From Daphnia carinata (taxonomy: Eukaryota > Arthropoda > Branchiopoda > Diplostraca > Daphniidae), in contig NC_081337.1 of assembly GCF_022539665.2 (NCBI RefSeq), positions 1,542,239 through 1,606,238 of the forward strand: a stretch of DNA of 64,000 nt, written 5' to 3'. Below the pieces are notes generated by a model that worked only from the letters and a program-made list of their open reading frames with translations, did no database searches and was not told the DNA's origin. The translations under genes were made by a program, and so were the position numbers. Of the stretch, positions 34,355 to 45,938 are shown one piece after another; position 1 is the stretch's first letter; the number at the start of each line of letters is the position of its first letter.

Positions 34355-34572
34355 TCTTGACGCTAGATTTGGCTTCAAAATGCCGTTCCCTAAAGAAAAT
34401 AACAATAGACTTATTGTTTCGTATAGTTTGATCTATGGAGTGATCAGTGATAATGTTGAGAGATCAAGGTAAATAATAATAAAGTTTAAAGGTTATAATA
34501 TGAGAGGCAGTTTTTGTAAATAGAAAAAGAGAAAACAAGAACTTGAAAGTGACGTCTAAACAAAATTTGTAG

Positions 34573-34788
34573 GAAATGAGGACCCTAAAAATCAAGAGCC
34601 TTATAAAACGCGAGGGTCCATTGACATCGTCGCTCTTAAAAAGCAACTCTCTCCTGAAGAGTTTTTCATTGCTAGCTTATTGACCAACATTCCAACTGAA
34701 AGTGTATCTACAGTTGACGATCTCAATAGCAATAAGGTTGGTGTTGAACAAGAAGAATGTCTAGCAGCTAACACCTCACACTTAACAG
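34573..34788 (+). CDS. Clean coding exon of an unidentified gene
   Basis: The acceptor TTTGTAG ends at 34572 and the donor GGTATGT starts at 34789. The 72-codon frame between is fully open: KKQLSPEEFFIASLLTNIP, acidic middle, then ANTSHLTG at the donor. The last residues (NTSHLTG plus GTATGT) recur at the 3' end of the second Lys-rich module near 35570, so this exon and the repeated modules belong to one gene family. No homologue is recognised. Confidence 0.5.
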
Positions 34789-34799
34789 GTATGTGTTAA

Positions 34800-36490
34800 T
34801 CTTTACGTTTAAGGAAGACTGGCCAGCTTATTCCATCTATTTTCAGGGAAAAGGCTGGATTTGTCTAATAGGACAATGAAAACCAAACTTTAAAAAAATT
34901 AGAAAAATAGAAGAAGAAGAAATTAAAAAAGAAAAATAACAAGAAGTGGTCCTGAATTGCTAAACTTGCACAAGCCACCGAGGCAGCATCAGTGTCATCA
35001 ACCTCTGATCCGACAGAGTTTGTCAAAACAGGTATTCCTGAACCAAGACCAACAAGTACACTGCTAACACAAATTTTCAACAGTGAAGGCTGCCTAGTAT
35101 TCAGCTAATTTGATTTAGGAGAACTATCTTATCCCTCACCCATTCTGAACAAGACCACTTTAGATTCAAAAGTGGCAACGATAAAAAAAAAAACTCAAAG
35201 CCAAAGTGAAAATCTTGGATGGCCAAACTGAAGTTGAATGCGAGAAGTATTGAAGAGAAACAGGCATGAAAAGGTGCTCTGCAAAGAGCAGAAGGTTTTC
35301 AGGTAAACTTTCAATTTGACATACATATTTTTAAGATTTTAAATAATTTAACCTTTCTGTATTGCAATAGGTGAAAAACAATGTGGAATTGCTTGCTAAA
35401 TCTATTAAGAAACAAGATGAAATCAAATCAAATTGTAAAAGAAGTTGGCTGAACGCATCGAAGAATAGGAAAAGAGAAAGGAATAACAACAGAAAACGAG
35501 AAAAGCCAACATTAAGAAAAAGAAAACTGAAAAGAAAGAACATAAACCGAATGAACACCTCACACTTAACAGGTATGTCTAACATTTACATTTAAGGAAG
35601 ACCGGCCAGTTTATTCCATTGATTTTCAGAGAAAAAGCTGGAATTGTCTGATAAGACAACGAAAATCAAACTTAAACGGAAGTTAGAGGGAATGAAGAAG
35701 AAATTAAAAAGGAAAAGTAAGAAGAAGAGGTCCTGAATTGCCAAACATGCTCGAGCTACCAAGGCAGCATCTGTGTCATCAACCTCTGGTCTTTCAGAGT
35801 TTGTTAAAACAGAAATTCCTGAAGCAAGACTAGCAAGTACACTGCCAACACCGATTTTTAACAGTGGAGGCTGCCTAGTTTCCGGCAAATTTGACTTTGG
35901 AGAACTATCTAATTCCTCACCCATTCTGAATAAGACCACTTTAGATCCATAAGTGGCAACGATTAAAATGAAAGAAAATAAAACTTAAACCAAAAATGAA
36001 AATCTTGGTAGGCCAAGCTGAAGTTGAAAATGCAAGAAGTATTGAAGAGAAACAGGCACGAAATGGTGCTCTGCAAATAGCTGAAGGTTTTCAGGTAAAC
36101 TTTCAATTTGACAAAAATATTTGTAAGATCTTGAAAACTTTTAACCTTTCTGTATTGCAATAGGTAAAAGACTATGTGGAATTGCTTGCCAAACCAATTA
36201 ATGAACGAGATCAAATCAAATCAGAGAGTAACAAAAATTGCGCTGAACGAATCGAAGAAAAGGAAAAGAGAAGGGAATAACAACAGAAAAGGAGAAAAGC
36301 CAACATTAAGAAAAAGAAAACTGAAAAGAAAGAACATAAAGTGAATAAACTAAAGAAAAAAGGCAAATTTATCGCATGAAAGACTGATACTGACTGATGG
36401 ATCAGCTAAACTTGTGTTCTTTCATGTGCAGCCATGTCGTGATAGTTTTTTAGAAAAATACACTGATATGCCTTCCATGATCGTGGAAAA
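34800..36490 (+). pseudogene. Two further copies of the Lys-rich exon module
   Basis: Block 34810-35575 and block 35590-36490 repeat each other in the same order. First an exon starts after TTTTCAG and encodes a basic helix (in the better copy KIKLKRKLEGMKKKLKRKS). Then follow a Ser/Thr-rich stretch beginning AASVSSTS and an intron starting GTAAACTTTCAATTTGAC. Then comes an exon like VELLAKSIKKQDEIKSN with RKREKPTLRKRKLKRK. Both carry stops (for example TGA after the KKRS end near 35735). The last part, 36364-36480, ends CRDSFLEKYTDMPSM and resembles the tail of copy 1 near 33420. Function unknown. Confidence 0.5.
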
Positions 36491-36499
36491 TTTGAAGAA

Positions 36500-37430
36500 A
36501 AAAAATCTTAGATTCAATTTAAAAGGTTTAGTGTCTTCACTAATAAGAGACTCTCATATAAAAAAATCCGTCGTAGTAGAAAATTGATTTGTCATTATTA
36601 GTAGCTTTGCTAACGTAAAGTGTAAAGCTTCCTTATATCTCAATGTAGTATGTGATGTGTAATTAGGTAATCAATAGCTGCTTGAAAATGTACAAAAGGT
36701 GAAAACAGGACACGAAGAACGAACAAAATCATTTATAGCAGTAGGTTATGATTTTAATATATTTATTGGGCTCTTTGTAATTGTTAAAAGAATTGAAAAT
36801 GTATAAAGAATAAATAGTATTAGAATCAATATTGAATTACAATAGTCTTTATTTTGGTCCTTGCCTCAGACGATAGTTCAAGTTTGTACTATTATTCCTA
36901 TAAACATTATTTATCAAATGTTAATAATAATAAACTAGTCTTCGTGGTAACATATTTTTGTTCCCAGCAACCACAAAAGCCCCGCGGAACTCATTCAGTT
37001 TCCTTATTCACAACGAATCAGTGGTCTTTACCTATTGCATAAGTATCGACAAAGGGAAGTTATAAGGGAAATGGACTGGGGGTTGGGGGAATAATCAAAG
37101 AGGGTGGACAGAACAAGGCTAAGTGCGAAAAACATTAATTTCTTGTATTATATTAAAAAACGCCGATAGTAGTTCAATAAACAAAAATTGTGAAAAATGA
37201 ACTTTATTTAACGGGATATTAGCAATATATCAATACTAACATAATCCGAAATCAGATTGCTAACGAATAAATAATCAAAGATTAACTAATGTACATACGC
37301 TAACTTTGTTTGATCTCGGCAAACCTAATAGAAGGTAACGGTTTCAGCAACCTATGTACATTCCACTTTCCACGGAATAGGAGGTTGGAAATATATTTTG
37401 AAAATAAATATAAAGTTTGTGGGAACATGG
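36500..37430. other. AT-rich stretch without a recognised gene
   Basis: Only short frames are present, with A/T runs and nothing family-like. It lies between the decayed Lys-rich module and the foldback repeat that borders array B. Confidence 0.45.
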
Positions 37431-37438
37431 AAATTAAA

Positions 37439-37591
37439 CGGAGAAAAAGGCCCAGTCCAATGGAGAAAAAGGCCCACTTTTGAATTTGGAAAAAAGTGGG
37501 CCTTTTTCGTATGGGCCTTTTTCGTCTGGGCCTTTTTCGCGGGCCTTTTTCGTCTGGGCCTTTTTCGTCAGGGCCTTTTTCTCCGCCAATC
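37439..37591. repeat. Foldback repeat of GGAGAAAAAGGCCC units at the edge of array B
   Basis: It starts CGGAGAAAAAGGCCC and ends with inverted GGGCCTTTTTCGTC units and TTTTTCTCCGCCAATC. The terminal bases read inward (GATTGGCGGAGAAA) match the left end of the copy at 17340 (GATTGGCGGTGAAA). The unit differs from the other copies (AGGCCC instead of AGGACC or AGGACT), so it is a sister family member. Confidence 0.8.
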
Positions 37592-39148
37592 ATATTTGAT
37601 GCTGTTTGAATGTAGAAATTGAAACTCACTGTATCACACTATATTCACATTGAATACACGTATATTTGATGCTGTTTGAATGTAGATATTAAAACTCACT
37701 GTATCACACTATATTCAAATTGAATTCACGTATATTTGATGCTGTTTGAGTGTAGATATTGAAACTCACTGTATCATACTATATTCACATTGAATACACG
37801 TATATTTGATACTGTTTGAATGTAGATTTTGAAACTCACTGTATCACACTATATTCACATTGAATACACGTATATTGGATGCTGTGTGAATGTAGATATT
37901 GAAACTCACTGTATCACACTATATTCACATTGAATACACGTATAGTGATACTGTTTGAATGTACATCATGAAACTGATTCTATAACACTATATTCACATT
38001 GATTACACGTATATTTGATACTATTTGACTGTAGATATTGAAATTCACTGTATCACACTATATTCACAATGAATACAGGTATATTTGATGCTGTTGGAAT
38101 GTAGATATTAAAATTCACTGTATCACACTATATTCACATTGAATACACGTATATTTGATACTGTTTGAATGTACATCATGAAATTGGTTCTTTAACACTA
38201 TATTCACACTGAATACAACTATATTTGATACTGTTTGAATGTAGATATTGAAACTCACTGTATCACACTATATTCACATTGAATACACGACTATTGAAAC
38301 TGTTTGAATGTACATGATGAAATTGATTCTATAACACTATATTCACATTTGAATACACGTATATTTGATGCTGTTTGAATGTAGGTATTGAAACTCACTG
38401 TATCACACTATATTCACATTGAATACACGTATATTTGATGCTGTTTGAATGTAGATATTGAAACTCACTGTATCATACTCTATTCACATTGAATACACGT
38501 ATATTTGATGCTGTTTGAATGTAGATATTGAAACTCACTGTATCACACTATATCCACATTGAATACGCGTATATTTGATGCTGTTTGAATGTAGATATTG
38601 AAACTCACTGTATCATACTCTATTCATATTGAATACACGTATATTTGATGCTGTTTGAATGTAGATATTGAAACTCACTGTATCACACTATATCCCCATT
38701 GAATACACGTATATTTGATGCTGTTTGAATGTAGATATTGAAACTCACTGTATTACACTATATCCACATTGAATACACGTATATTTGATGCTGTTTGAAT
38801 GTAGATCATGAAACTGATTCTATAACACTATATCCACATTGAATACACGTATATTTGATGCTGTTTGAATGTAGATATTGAAACTCACTGTATCACATTA
38901 TATTCACATTGAATACACGTATAGTGATACTGTTTGAATGTACATCATGAAACTGATTCTATAACACTATATTCACATTGAATACACTTATATTTGATGC
39001 TATTTGAATGTAGATATTGAAACTCACTGTATCACACTATATTCATATTGAATACACGTATATTTGATTCTGTTTGAATGTACATTATGAAACTGATTCT
39101 ATATTACTATATTCACATTGAATACACGTATATTTGATGCTGTTTGAA
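37592..39148 (+). repeat. Satellite array B (70-bp monomer, plus orientation)
   Basis: About 22 monomers of the same satellite as array A, same orientation, mostly type 1 with some type 2. It starts in mid-monomer at ATATTTGATGCTG directly after the foldback repeat and is cut at TTTGAA by the gypsy LTR at 39149. Confidence 0.95.
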
Positions 39149-39713
39149 TGTAACGATTATTCCCAAATAGAAATATGTAGTTCTAATATTCAGCACTACA
39201 CGGCGTGTTTCCCCTTCTTGTTAGGTTCATGTTGTTAGTATTAATAAGTTAGAAAAACAGTTATAGTCTTGATTTTTAGCGTCAGATGGCATCCTATTAT
39301 TATCTATATACTTTTCTAAATGTTGTTATAATGAACGCCAGATGGGGCTTGCCATGAAGTGTCAGCTGTCTGAAGTGGCAATCCCTCTCTCTTTTCGCGT
39401 GGCTTGATCGTGAACGGTTATACTTCACAAGTGCTCTTCACGTTTCTTGTGTGGTTTTGTTCTGAATTTATGTAAGTGTATTCTCGTGTTGGAAGTCTGC
39501 GTTAAGGAAATTTGGTTGGATTTCGTATGAACGCCTTTCTTATATTATTAATATTGTTTGTCAAGTGTTTACCTTTTGCGTGTGATTTTCTTGTACAGTC
39601 TTTGGGGCATTTACCCCCTCGGCTACTTGTTTCGGTCGTCTCATTTCCAGACGTGAACGAAATATAAAGGTTGCAGCTAAAAGTATTGTATGAATAGAAT
39701 TTGTCTTATGACA
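39149..39713 (+). repeat. Gypsy 5' LTR
   Basis: It begins TGTAACGATTATTCCC and ends CTTATGACA (TG...CA). About 98 % identical to 45939-46499, with 4 extra bases (TGTA near 39472). The start is inferred by alignment to the 3' LTR and its upstream polypurine tract. Confidence 0.93.
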
Positions 39714-39731
39714 TGGGGGCTCATGCGGGAA
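39714..39731 (+). promoter_or_regulatory. Primer-binding site of the gypsy element
   Basis: TGGGGGCTCATGCGGGAA begins immediately after the LTR. It resembles the complement of tRNA-Pro 3' ends (TGGGGGCTCGTCCGGG in other retroelements) with three internal differences. The tRNA assignment is tentative. Confidence 0.6.
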
Positions 39732-40413
39732 CTTTCTAGCCTTTGAATAGCTTGTGATCAAGCTGCTAGTTTCTCGGGCCAATTTTAAAAAATAAATAAC
39801 AAATTTTTTTTCTCTTTTGTTAGGAACTAAAAAAAAACCTGTTGTGTGACATTGGATCAAAGCAGAGAAAACCCTGCTCATGTGAGTTGCGTCAATAAAA
39901 TAAAAAATTTTTAAAGCAGGAAGAGCGTGGTGAGATTCCACCCCGTCCGGTCTGAGCTGGAACCACGTAGCTCAAATAAAAGTGGTTGGTCCCCAGTATG
40001 ATGGTGAATCGCTCGTATGCGTTTGATTTCCTTTAATAATTAAGGCCCCAAAAAGGTTTTTCTCAGCTGATCGTTTAGAATTTTGCATTTCATCCACGGT
40101 GCTTCATTTTTTTCTCTCTTTTGAAGCAATTGGCGATTAGAAATAATTATTTTCTCTACTTTATTAGTTACTTATTTTTTTGTTTCCTTGGGTTTTCCAC
40201 ACCTTGAGAGAATGGATGCCGTTAATTACCTTGAATGGGGAATTGCTTTTCTAATTTGCTTGTTTTTCTCCGTAATTTTTCTAAGGCGAGTTTTTACAAG
40301 CAACAGGACTTCACAAGAAGCTATTCGTAGACGGCCTGCGTTCGTGGGGCTAGTCCCGTAGAAATTTTGTTGGGAATTCCTCCACAAACATTCGCCGTGT
40401 ACATAATCTGCGC

Positions 40414-41307
40414 ATGAGGAGAGCCATTCGGAGAGACCTAGAGGGGCACTTTACATTAGACGAATCAGAAATCCCCAGGGTTTCTAACCAGGCACCAGCT
40501 CTTGAATCTAAGTATGTTACAGCCCCAGTACAAATTTCTCCAGTCAGGGAAGGGGTGAATGCGGTCGAATCTAGAATCCATCGGGTTTTTGTGGATGAAA
40601 CGGTAAATCGGGACGTTTTGAAGTCTATACCAGTGTTTAAAGGTTGTGCTGCGGATGACGCATCGGATTGGATTTTGACTATTGAGGATATTGGGCGAGC
40701 TCAAGGGTGGAGAATACCATCACATCGACGAGCAGCTGTTTCTAAGCTAGAAGGTGGTGCAGAAGATTGGCATTTTGTTGTTGGGACTCAATACCCTGAG
40801 TGGGAGGGATGGAAGGCGAATTTTTTAAAAATGTTCGTTAAGGAACTCAGCATCGAGCAGTGGACTGATTTGGTGGTGAAAAGAATTAGGGCACCCAGGG
40901 AATCGGCTTTAGAATATTCTCTAGCAAAAAGAAGAATCTGTTCAAAATGTCCATTTAATCTAACGCCCTTAGAAACCATCCATCGGCTTATTCTCGGTCT
41001 AAACAGTGCTGCCTACAAAGCAGCAGTCCTGTCAAATCTCCCAGCGACCATCGACGATTATTTTGCTCTTATTCGCCGGCTTGATCAGGCTTTTCTTGGT
41101 GGAGAACTAGAGGGATATTCAGTAACGCAATATGATGATACACTGGTCGACTCTCTTGTTTCCAAAATAGTTTCTGGTGTCACAGAAAAATTACCCAGCA
41201 GTCAAATAAGACTAGGCGAAAATCGAACGCTGACCTGTACGTTTTGCGGATTGAAGGGACATTTTCCCAGTAACTGCCCAGCAAAAAGGGAATCGGGAAA
41301 CGAGTAA
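40414..41307 (+). CDS. gag: Gypsy gag with one zinc knuckle
   Basis: A 297-codon open frame. The central part resembles gypsy capsid (residues about 85-190, with WKANFLKMF and EYSLAKRRIC). The nucleocapsid end has one CCHC knuckle, CTFCGLKGHFPSNC, at about residues 275-288. The start chosen is the first ATG of the frame. An earlier start is unlikely because upstream sequence is leader. The stop (41305-41307) lies six codons after the knuckle-proximal KRE, and pol is open in the -1 frame across it. This is the only intact frame of the element. Confidence 0.88.
   Translation: MRRAIRRDLEGHFTLDESEIPRVSNQAPALESKYVTAPVQISPVREGVNAVESRIHRVFVDETVNRDVLKSIPVFKGCAADDASDWILTIEDIGRAQGWRIPSHRRAAVSKLEGGAEDWHFVVGTQYPEWEGWKANFLKMFVKELSIEQWTDLVVKRIRAPRESALEYSLAKRRICSKCPFNLTPLETIHRLILGLNSAAYKAAVLSNLPATIDDYFALIRRLDQAFLGGELEGYSVTQYDDTLVDSLVSKIVSGVTEKLPSSQIRLGENRTLTCTFCGLKGHFPSNCPAKRESGNE
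41295..41301 (+). promoter_or_regulatory. Candidate -1 ribosomal frameshift site between gag and pol
   Basis: The heptamer GGGAAAC is in the correct phase (codons TCG GGA AAC of gag; X XXY YYZ form), one codon before the gag stop. The -1 frame is open from here into pol without a stop. This heptamer is a canonical slippery sequence in retroviruses. A downstream stimulatory structure was not established. Confidence 0.65.
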
Positions 41308-42665
41308 GAATCCGACTTGAAGAGGTGAAGTCGGATATGGAAAAAAATCCCCTCACACCCCCTTTAATCAGTAAAATCATTTCTAAGATCATGTTCGCTG
41401 ACCCACCCTTTATAACTGTGCAAATTCAACCTTTCGGTTCACTCGTTGCAATGGTTGACACAGGGGCATGCGTTTCAACCATTTCTGCGGAAAGAGCGGA
41501 ACCACTTTTAGACAAAATTCAGCCGTGGGAGGGAACTAAATTATTTGGTTTCACAGACGAAGAAGCGATACCCTTGGGCTTTCTTAATGTTAACGTTCAA
41601 TTTGGGACGTCCACTTGTCAAACTACGGTTGCCGTTATGAAAAAAACATTGTTTCCTTTGATTCTGCCAAAAGGCTGTATCGATCAAGCGCAGCCAAGAT
41701 TCGTCTATACTGGTAATTTTATGCATTTGGAACCTCGTGAAGAAGAAATATCAATCCCACTTTCATCACACCTTATTCCTCCAGTTAAAGAAAAAATCCC
41801 TTCATTTGCCAAAGTATTTCAGAATGCTACTAGACATGTCGCTCTTCTTGTAGCAAAAGAGATTGAAATACCAGCAATGTCTGTTGCAAAAGTCAGCGGA
41901 AAAGTCCTTTCTGGTGGTTCGGGGGTGGCGATTCTCGAACCACTCCTACGTGGGGGGGAATCAGGCGAATTTATTTCTCCACGTTGCGCAGTTAAATTGT
42001 TAGAAGGCAAAACAAACATTGAGGTTACCAACCTGGGTTCTTGTCCTGTTATTTTGAAAGAGAACCAAGAACTTAACACAATTGATACTGATCCAAACGA
42101 AGAATTAGTTGAACTTTCAAACCCACTCATTTCTCGACCGGAAAATAATACAAACAGCTGCTGTGACTATTCTTCTATTGGCGTACATTTTTGTAAAACT
42201 CTTACTAAAAGTGAAATAGAACAGTTAGGATCAGTTCTTTGGAAGCATAGGTCACTGTTTAGAAAGAACTCATATTCAGGAAAGATGCCACGCGAAATCC
42301 TTCTCGAACACGCCATTGAAACACAACGACATCCACCATTGTCTGCTCCTCCCCGTCGTATTTCATTTGCTGAGAATAAGGTGGTGAGTGAACATGTTGA
42401 ACAAATGCTTGCAGATGATGTCATCGAATGTTCTGAAAGCTCTTGGTCTTTACCAGTAGTTTTGGTGAAGAAAAAGGATGGTTCGCTAAGATTTTGTGTA
42501 GACTACCGACGATTAAATCAGGTTACCACTCGTGACGTATATTCGCTTCCTCGTATTGACGACGTTCTTGCTTGCCTTTCTGGTGCATCCTATTTTTCTA
42601 CCTTAGACCTCTATCGTGGTTATTGGCAAGTTCCAATAAAAGAAACCGATAAGGAAAAACAGCTT
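41301..42665 (+). pseudogene. pol: Gypsy protease and N-terminal reverse transcriptase
   Basis: In the -1 frame relative to gag. The protease has MVDTGACVSTISAE (the DTGA active site is intact). Reverse transcriptase starts near 42290 with VSEHVEQMLADDVI, VVLVKKKDGSLRFCVDYRRL and SYFSTLDLYRGYWQVP, the first palm Asp present. Near 42655-42662 a one-base change in GAAAAACAG throws the frame, so the listed continuation to 42809 is spurious and the real sequence continues in the frame of 42701. Confidence 0.88.
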
Positions 42666-43135
42666 TCGTCACGCGTGACGGTCTTTTTCAGTTCAAAAGG
42701 ATGCCATTCGGTTTGTCAAATGCGCCAGCTTCATTTCAAAGACTTATGGATAGAGTCCTTGCTGGACAAAAGTGGCACCACTGTCTCGTCTATCTCGATG
42801 AAGTTTTAATTTTTTCTAATAATTTTGAATCCCACTGTGAAAAGATTGATATGGTTCTTTCTGCAATTTCTCAAGCAGGCCTCTGTTTAAATGCTGCAAA
42901 GTGCGCCATTGGGCGTCGAGAGGTAGTTTATCTGGGTCATCGCATTTGTAAAGAAGGAATCGCTCCTGATCCCGAAAAAGCTCGAGCGGTTTTATCTTAT
43001 CCTTCACCACGTAATATCAAGGAAATACGACAATTTCTTGGTCTTGCCTCATATTACCGCAAATTTGTGCCTTCATTTTCGTCTGTAGCAGCACCTCTAA
43101 CCTCATTGCTAAAAAAGGGATCCAAGTTTCAATGG
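42660..43135 (+). pseudogene. pol: Gypsy reverse transcriptase, palm and thumb
   Basis: After the frameshift it reads TAFVTRDGLFQFKRMPFGL, NAPASFQRLMDRVLAG and CLVYLDEVLIFS. The catalytic YLDD box reads YLDE (GAT GAA). Then come CAIGRREVVYLGH and IRQFLGLASYYRKFVPSF, the thumb and connection motifs. A second frameshift at the G run near 43130-43137 (TGGGGGAAA) ends the frame. The Asp-to-Glu change would be expected to impair catalysis. Confidence 0.88.
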
Positions 43136-44352
43136 GGGAAACTCAGTCCACTTCTTTTGCAAGTTTAGTCAAGTCACTTTGTTCCCCAACTGTTCTTTCT
43201 CACTTTGACGAGTCTGCAGAAATTTTTTTGAAAACTGATGCAAGTTACGGCGGACTTGTTGCGGTTCTCTATCAGAAAAAAGAACAGGAAGATTCAGTTA
43301 TCGCTTTCCTTAGTCGCACTTTACGCGGAAACGAGGCCAATTGGCCGTCAAACGACTTAGAATGTCTAGCTATTGTTTGGGCCATTAAAAAGTTACGCCC
43401 CTACCTCTTTGGACGCCAATTTGCTGTCTACAGTGACAACGTGACTGCTGTTGCATTATTGAAGAAAAAGGATTTGACTGGCAAGTATGGTAGGTGGGTA
43501 ATGGATCTAACAGAATATCATTTTCTTTTACTTCACTGCAAAGGCACAACTAATATTGTTGCCGATGCATTGTCCCGTCAAAAGTTCCCTCAACAAAATA
43601 GGTCAGAAGATGAACAATCTTCAGGAAATTGCCAATCTCGTTCGAACTTGTCTCTATCGTGTGATTCTTGTTTAGATGGCCTTATGTTCGGGGAAGGAGT
43701 TGTAGAAACAGAAAAGGGTGGGTCACCTCCCTCCTACATCGCATCACCAACCTTTCCCTTTCAGGTTAAAAATGAATCTTTTGATGACTACAGTAAATAT
43801 TCTTCCGTTGTGTCGCCCAAGTATTTATCTAGTTTCCCATTTCAGTCAAGTGATTCCATGGATAAATTTAATTTTGGAAAGGGGGGCGGGGGTGATCACC
43901 TGCAGGGTATGGCGGTTTTGTCTACGAAGCATTGGCCACCCGATCTAAAAAGCCATCGTTTCTAGCCAGATATTAATGGCATATTAATTGCACAACACAT
44001 CGACAAAGTATTTGGTCCAGTTATCAAGAAAATTCAAGAAGGGTTTTCCTACCCCCTATCAGAAGCACTGGAAAATTATCGACTTCAAGGAAAGTTACTC
44101 TACCATCGTAACAATCAAACAGACGGTACAAGATGGGCTCTGTGTCTTCCCCGATTTTTGCGCACGTTTGTGTGCAATGCATGCCACAGGGATCCCTCAA
44201 GCGGACACGGAGGTCAAACTAAGACTCTAGCTCGCGTAAAAGAGCGATTTTGGTGGCCAGCAATGGCAAAAACCGTAAGAACGGTAGTGCGCACTTGCCC
44301 CTATTGCCAACTACGAAAAACCCCACGTTGTAAGCCTATCGGGAAGCTTTAA
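43132..44352 (+). pseudogene. pol: Gypsy RNase H and integrase zinc-binding domain
   Basis: RNase H has FLKTDASYGGLVAVLYQK, NDLECLAIVWAIKKLRPYLF and AVYSDNVTAVALL, with Asp, Glu and Asp present. NIVADALSR closes it. A single in-frame TAG at 43963-43965 interrupts the spacer. The same frame then continues to the HHCC zinc finger (HRDPSSGH ... CPYCQLRK) of integrase at about 44170-44320. The frame ends at TAA after PIGKL at 44352, where another one-base shift occurs. Confidence 0.88.
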
Positions 44353-45632
44353 CCCCTCGCCGTCCATTTCTTTGCTGGGGTATTGACCACATGGGACCTC
44401 TTCCAATGACAAAGAAAAGCAATTGCTACATTGTCGTCGCCGTTGATTATTTTTCCAAACAAGTAATCGCAAAAGCCCTTCCATCCTGTGATGCCGAACA
44501 AACAAAAGATTTTTTTATCAATGACATTGTGAACAAGTATGGGGTACCAGAGCATGTTATTTCCGACCGTGGATCGACATTTACATCTAGACTATGGTTT
44601 GAAATGCTTGAGCCCTTAGGCATCAGACACTCAATTGCTGTGACTGAACGTCCACAGACGAATGGTCTGGTGGAGAGACAAAATGCAATTATCATAGACC
44701 GACTTGTAGCCTTTATCAAGATGGATGCCTGTTGGGACGAAGGTGTACAAGCTGCCGTTTTTGCAATCAATACTGACGTTCATACTTCGACAAAATTCAC
44801 TCCATTTGAAGTACTTTATGGTTTTACGGCTCGGCTTCCGATAGACACCAATTTCCCACCGGTTGAGGAAAGTGATCCAGAAAACCATCGTTCGGAAATA
44901 TGGAAAGACCTCCGCATCAATATTGAAGAGGCTGAGAAAAAATACAAAACAGCATACGACCAGAAACACACAGCGGCCCCCATCTTCTATCCCGGTGATT
45001 TAGTTACCGTTCGTAGGAGGCATGTCAAGCAAGGCGTCTGTAAGAAATTTGCTTTTCGAAACCTTGGACCTTTCCAAATCGTGAAACGTGCAGGAGCTAA
45101 TGTTTATGAAGTCGAAGACCTTCCAGCAAGAAGAACATCTTCTACTTGGAGGGTTTTCAACGCTCATGTGTCACAGATTCGCATTTACTTTGTTAATGAA
45201 GGAACCGACTCTAGTTCATCCGAAAATCCTCCTAATCGTCAAGTTCAAACCACTGATTTTTCATCCAACTTTTCTCCAGCCAATTCATCAACCGACCTGA
45301 GTTCAAGCGTCTACTCCGTTGATAATGAAATAGTTTCGTCCTTTTCAGATTGCTTGGAGGATGTGGCGGAAGAGGTAGAGTTACAACAAGAATCGGAAAC
45401 CCAGTTGAACTTAGAGCTTTCGTTATTGGAAAACACATCGAACAAGATTTCATCTTTATTAATGGACATTGAAGTAGGTGATGCACATATGAAAGAGCCA
45501 GGTGACACCGTGATTCCAGAGACACAGAGAGAAACAAACCCATCACAGAGCACCTCCTCCGAAGAAAGTTCATCTTTTTCTCTGGCAATATTCCGAGTGC
45601 TTCCGCAAAGTGAACGAAACAGTCATACCTAG
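44340..45632 (+). CDS. pol: Gypsy integrase core and C-terminal region
   Basis: Catalytic triad visible: WGIDHMGPL (Asp), VISDRGSTFTS (Asp) and TNGLVERQNAI (Glu), spaced as in gypsy integrases. The C-terminal part has FYPGDLVTVRRR and FRNLGPFQIVKR with the SSTWRVFNAHVSQI end. The final 130 residues are a Ser/Glu/Asn-rich tail with no motif. The first in-frame ATG is at 44391, but in the native polyprotein it joins the upstream zinc finger, from which a one-base shift near 44345 separates it. Confidence 0.9.
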   Translation, partial: REALTPRRPFLCWGIDHMGPLPMTKKSNCYIVVAVDYFSKQVIAKALPSCDAEQTKDFFINDIVNKYGVPEHVISDRGSTFTSRLWFEMLEPLGIRHSIAVTERPQTNGLVERQNAIIIDRLVAFIKMDACWDEGVQAAVFAINTDVHTSTKFTPFEVLYGFTARLPIDTNFPPVEESDPENHRSEIWKDLRINIEEAEKKYKTAYDQKHTAAPIFYPGDLVTVRRRHVKQGVCKKFAFRNLGPFQIVKRAGANVYEVEDLPARRTSSTWRVFNAHVSQIRIYFVNEGTDSSSSENPPNRQVQTTDFSSNFSPANSSTDLSSSVYSVDNEIVSSFSDCLEDVAEEVELQQESETQLNLELSLLENTSNKISSLLMDIEVGDAHMKEPGDTVIPETQRETNPSQSTSSEESSSFSLAIFRVLPQSERNSHT

Positions 45633-45919
45633 CAGGTTTTCAGTCGCAAAATAACAAGGGTTGGAAAATGTGATCTAAAAGATATCTTTTGTGCTTTGCT
45701 CTCATGTAACAGAAATATTTTTCATTTCGTTGTTGTTATTTTTGTTTTGTTTATCGTTGGTGTTTCGTGTTAATCGTACTGATTTATTGTACGTGAGCAT
45801 ATTTTTCTCTGTGTGGGATAACGATTAAGATTTTCCTATTTTTCTTTTCATTATGGCCAATTAAGTTAGAATTAAGCACTAATCAAGGAAATACATTTGC
45901 TCCGATATCTGAAACCGCC

Positions 45920-45933
45920 GGGGGGAGGGGAGA
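45920..45933 (+). promoter_or_regulatory. Polypurine tract before the gypsy 3' LTR
   Basis: GGGGGGAGGGGAGA lies five bases upstream of the 3' LTR start, the position expected for the plus-strand primer. Confidence 0.8.
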
Positions 45934-45938
45934 TGGCG

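Noticed and set aside
44447-44969. Minus-strand ORFs over the gypsy integrase
   Set aside because: They are antisense shadows of the integrase core, which has all its motifs on the plus strand.
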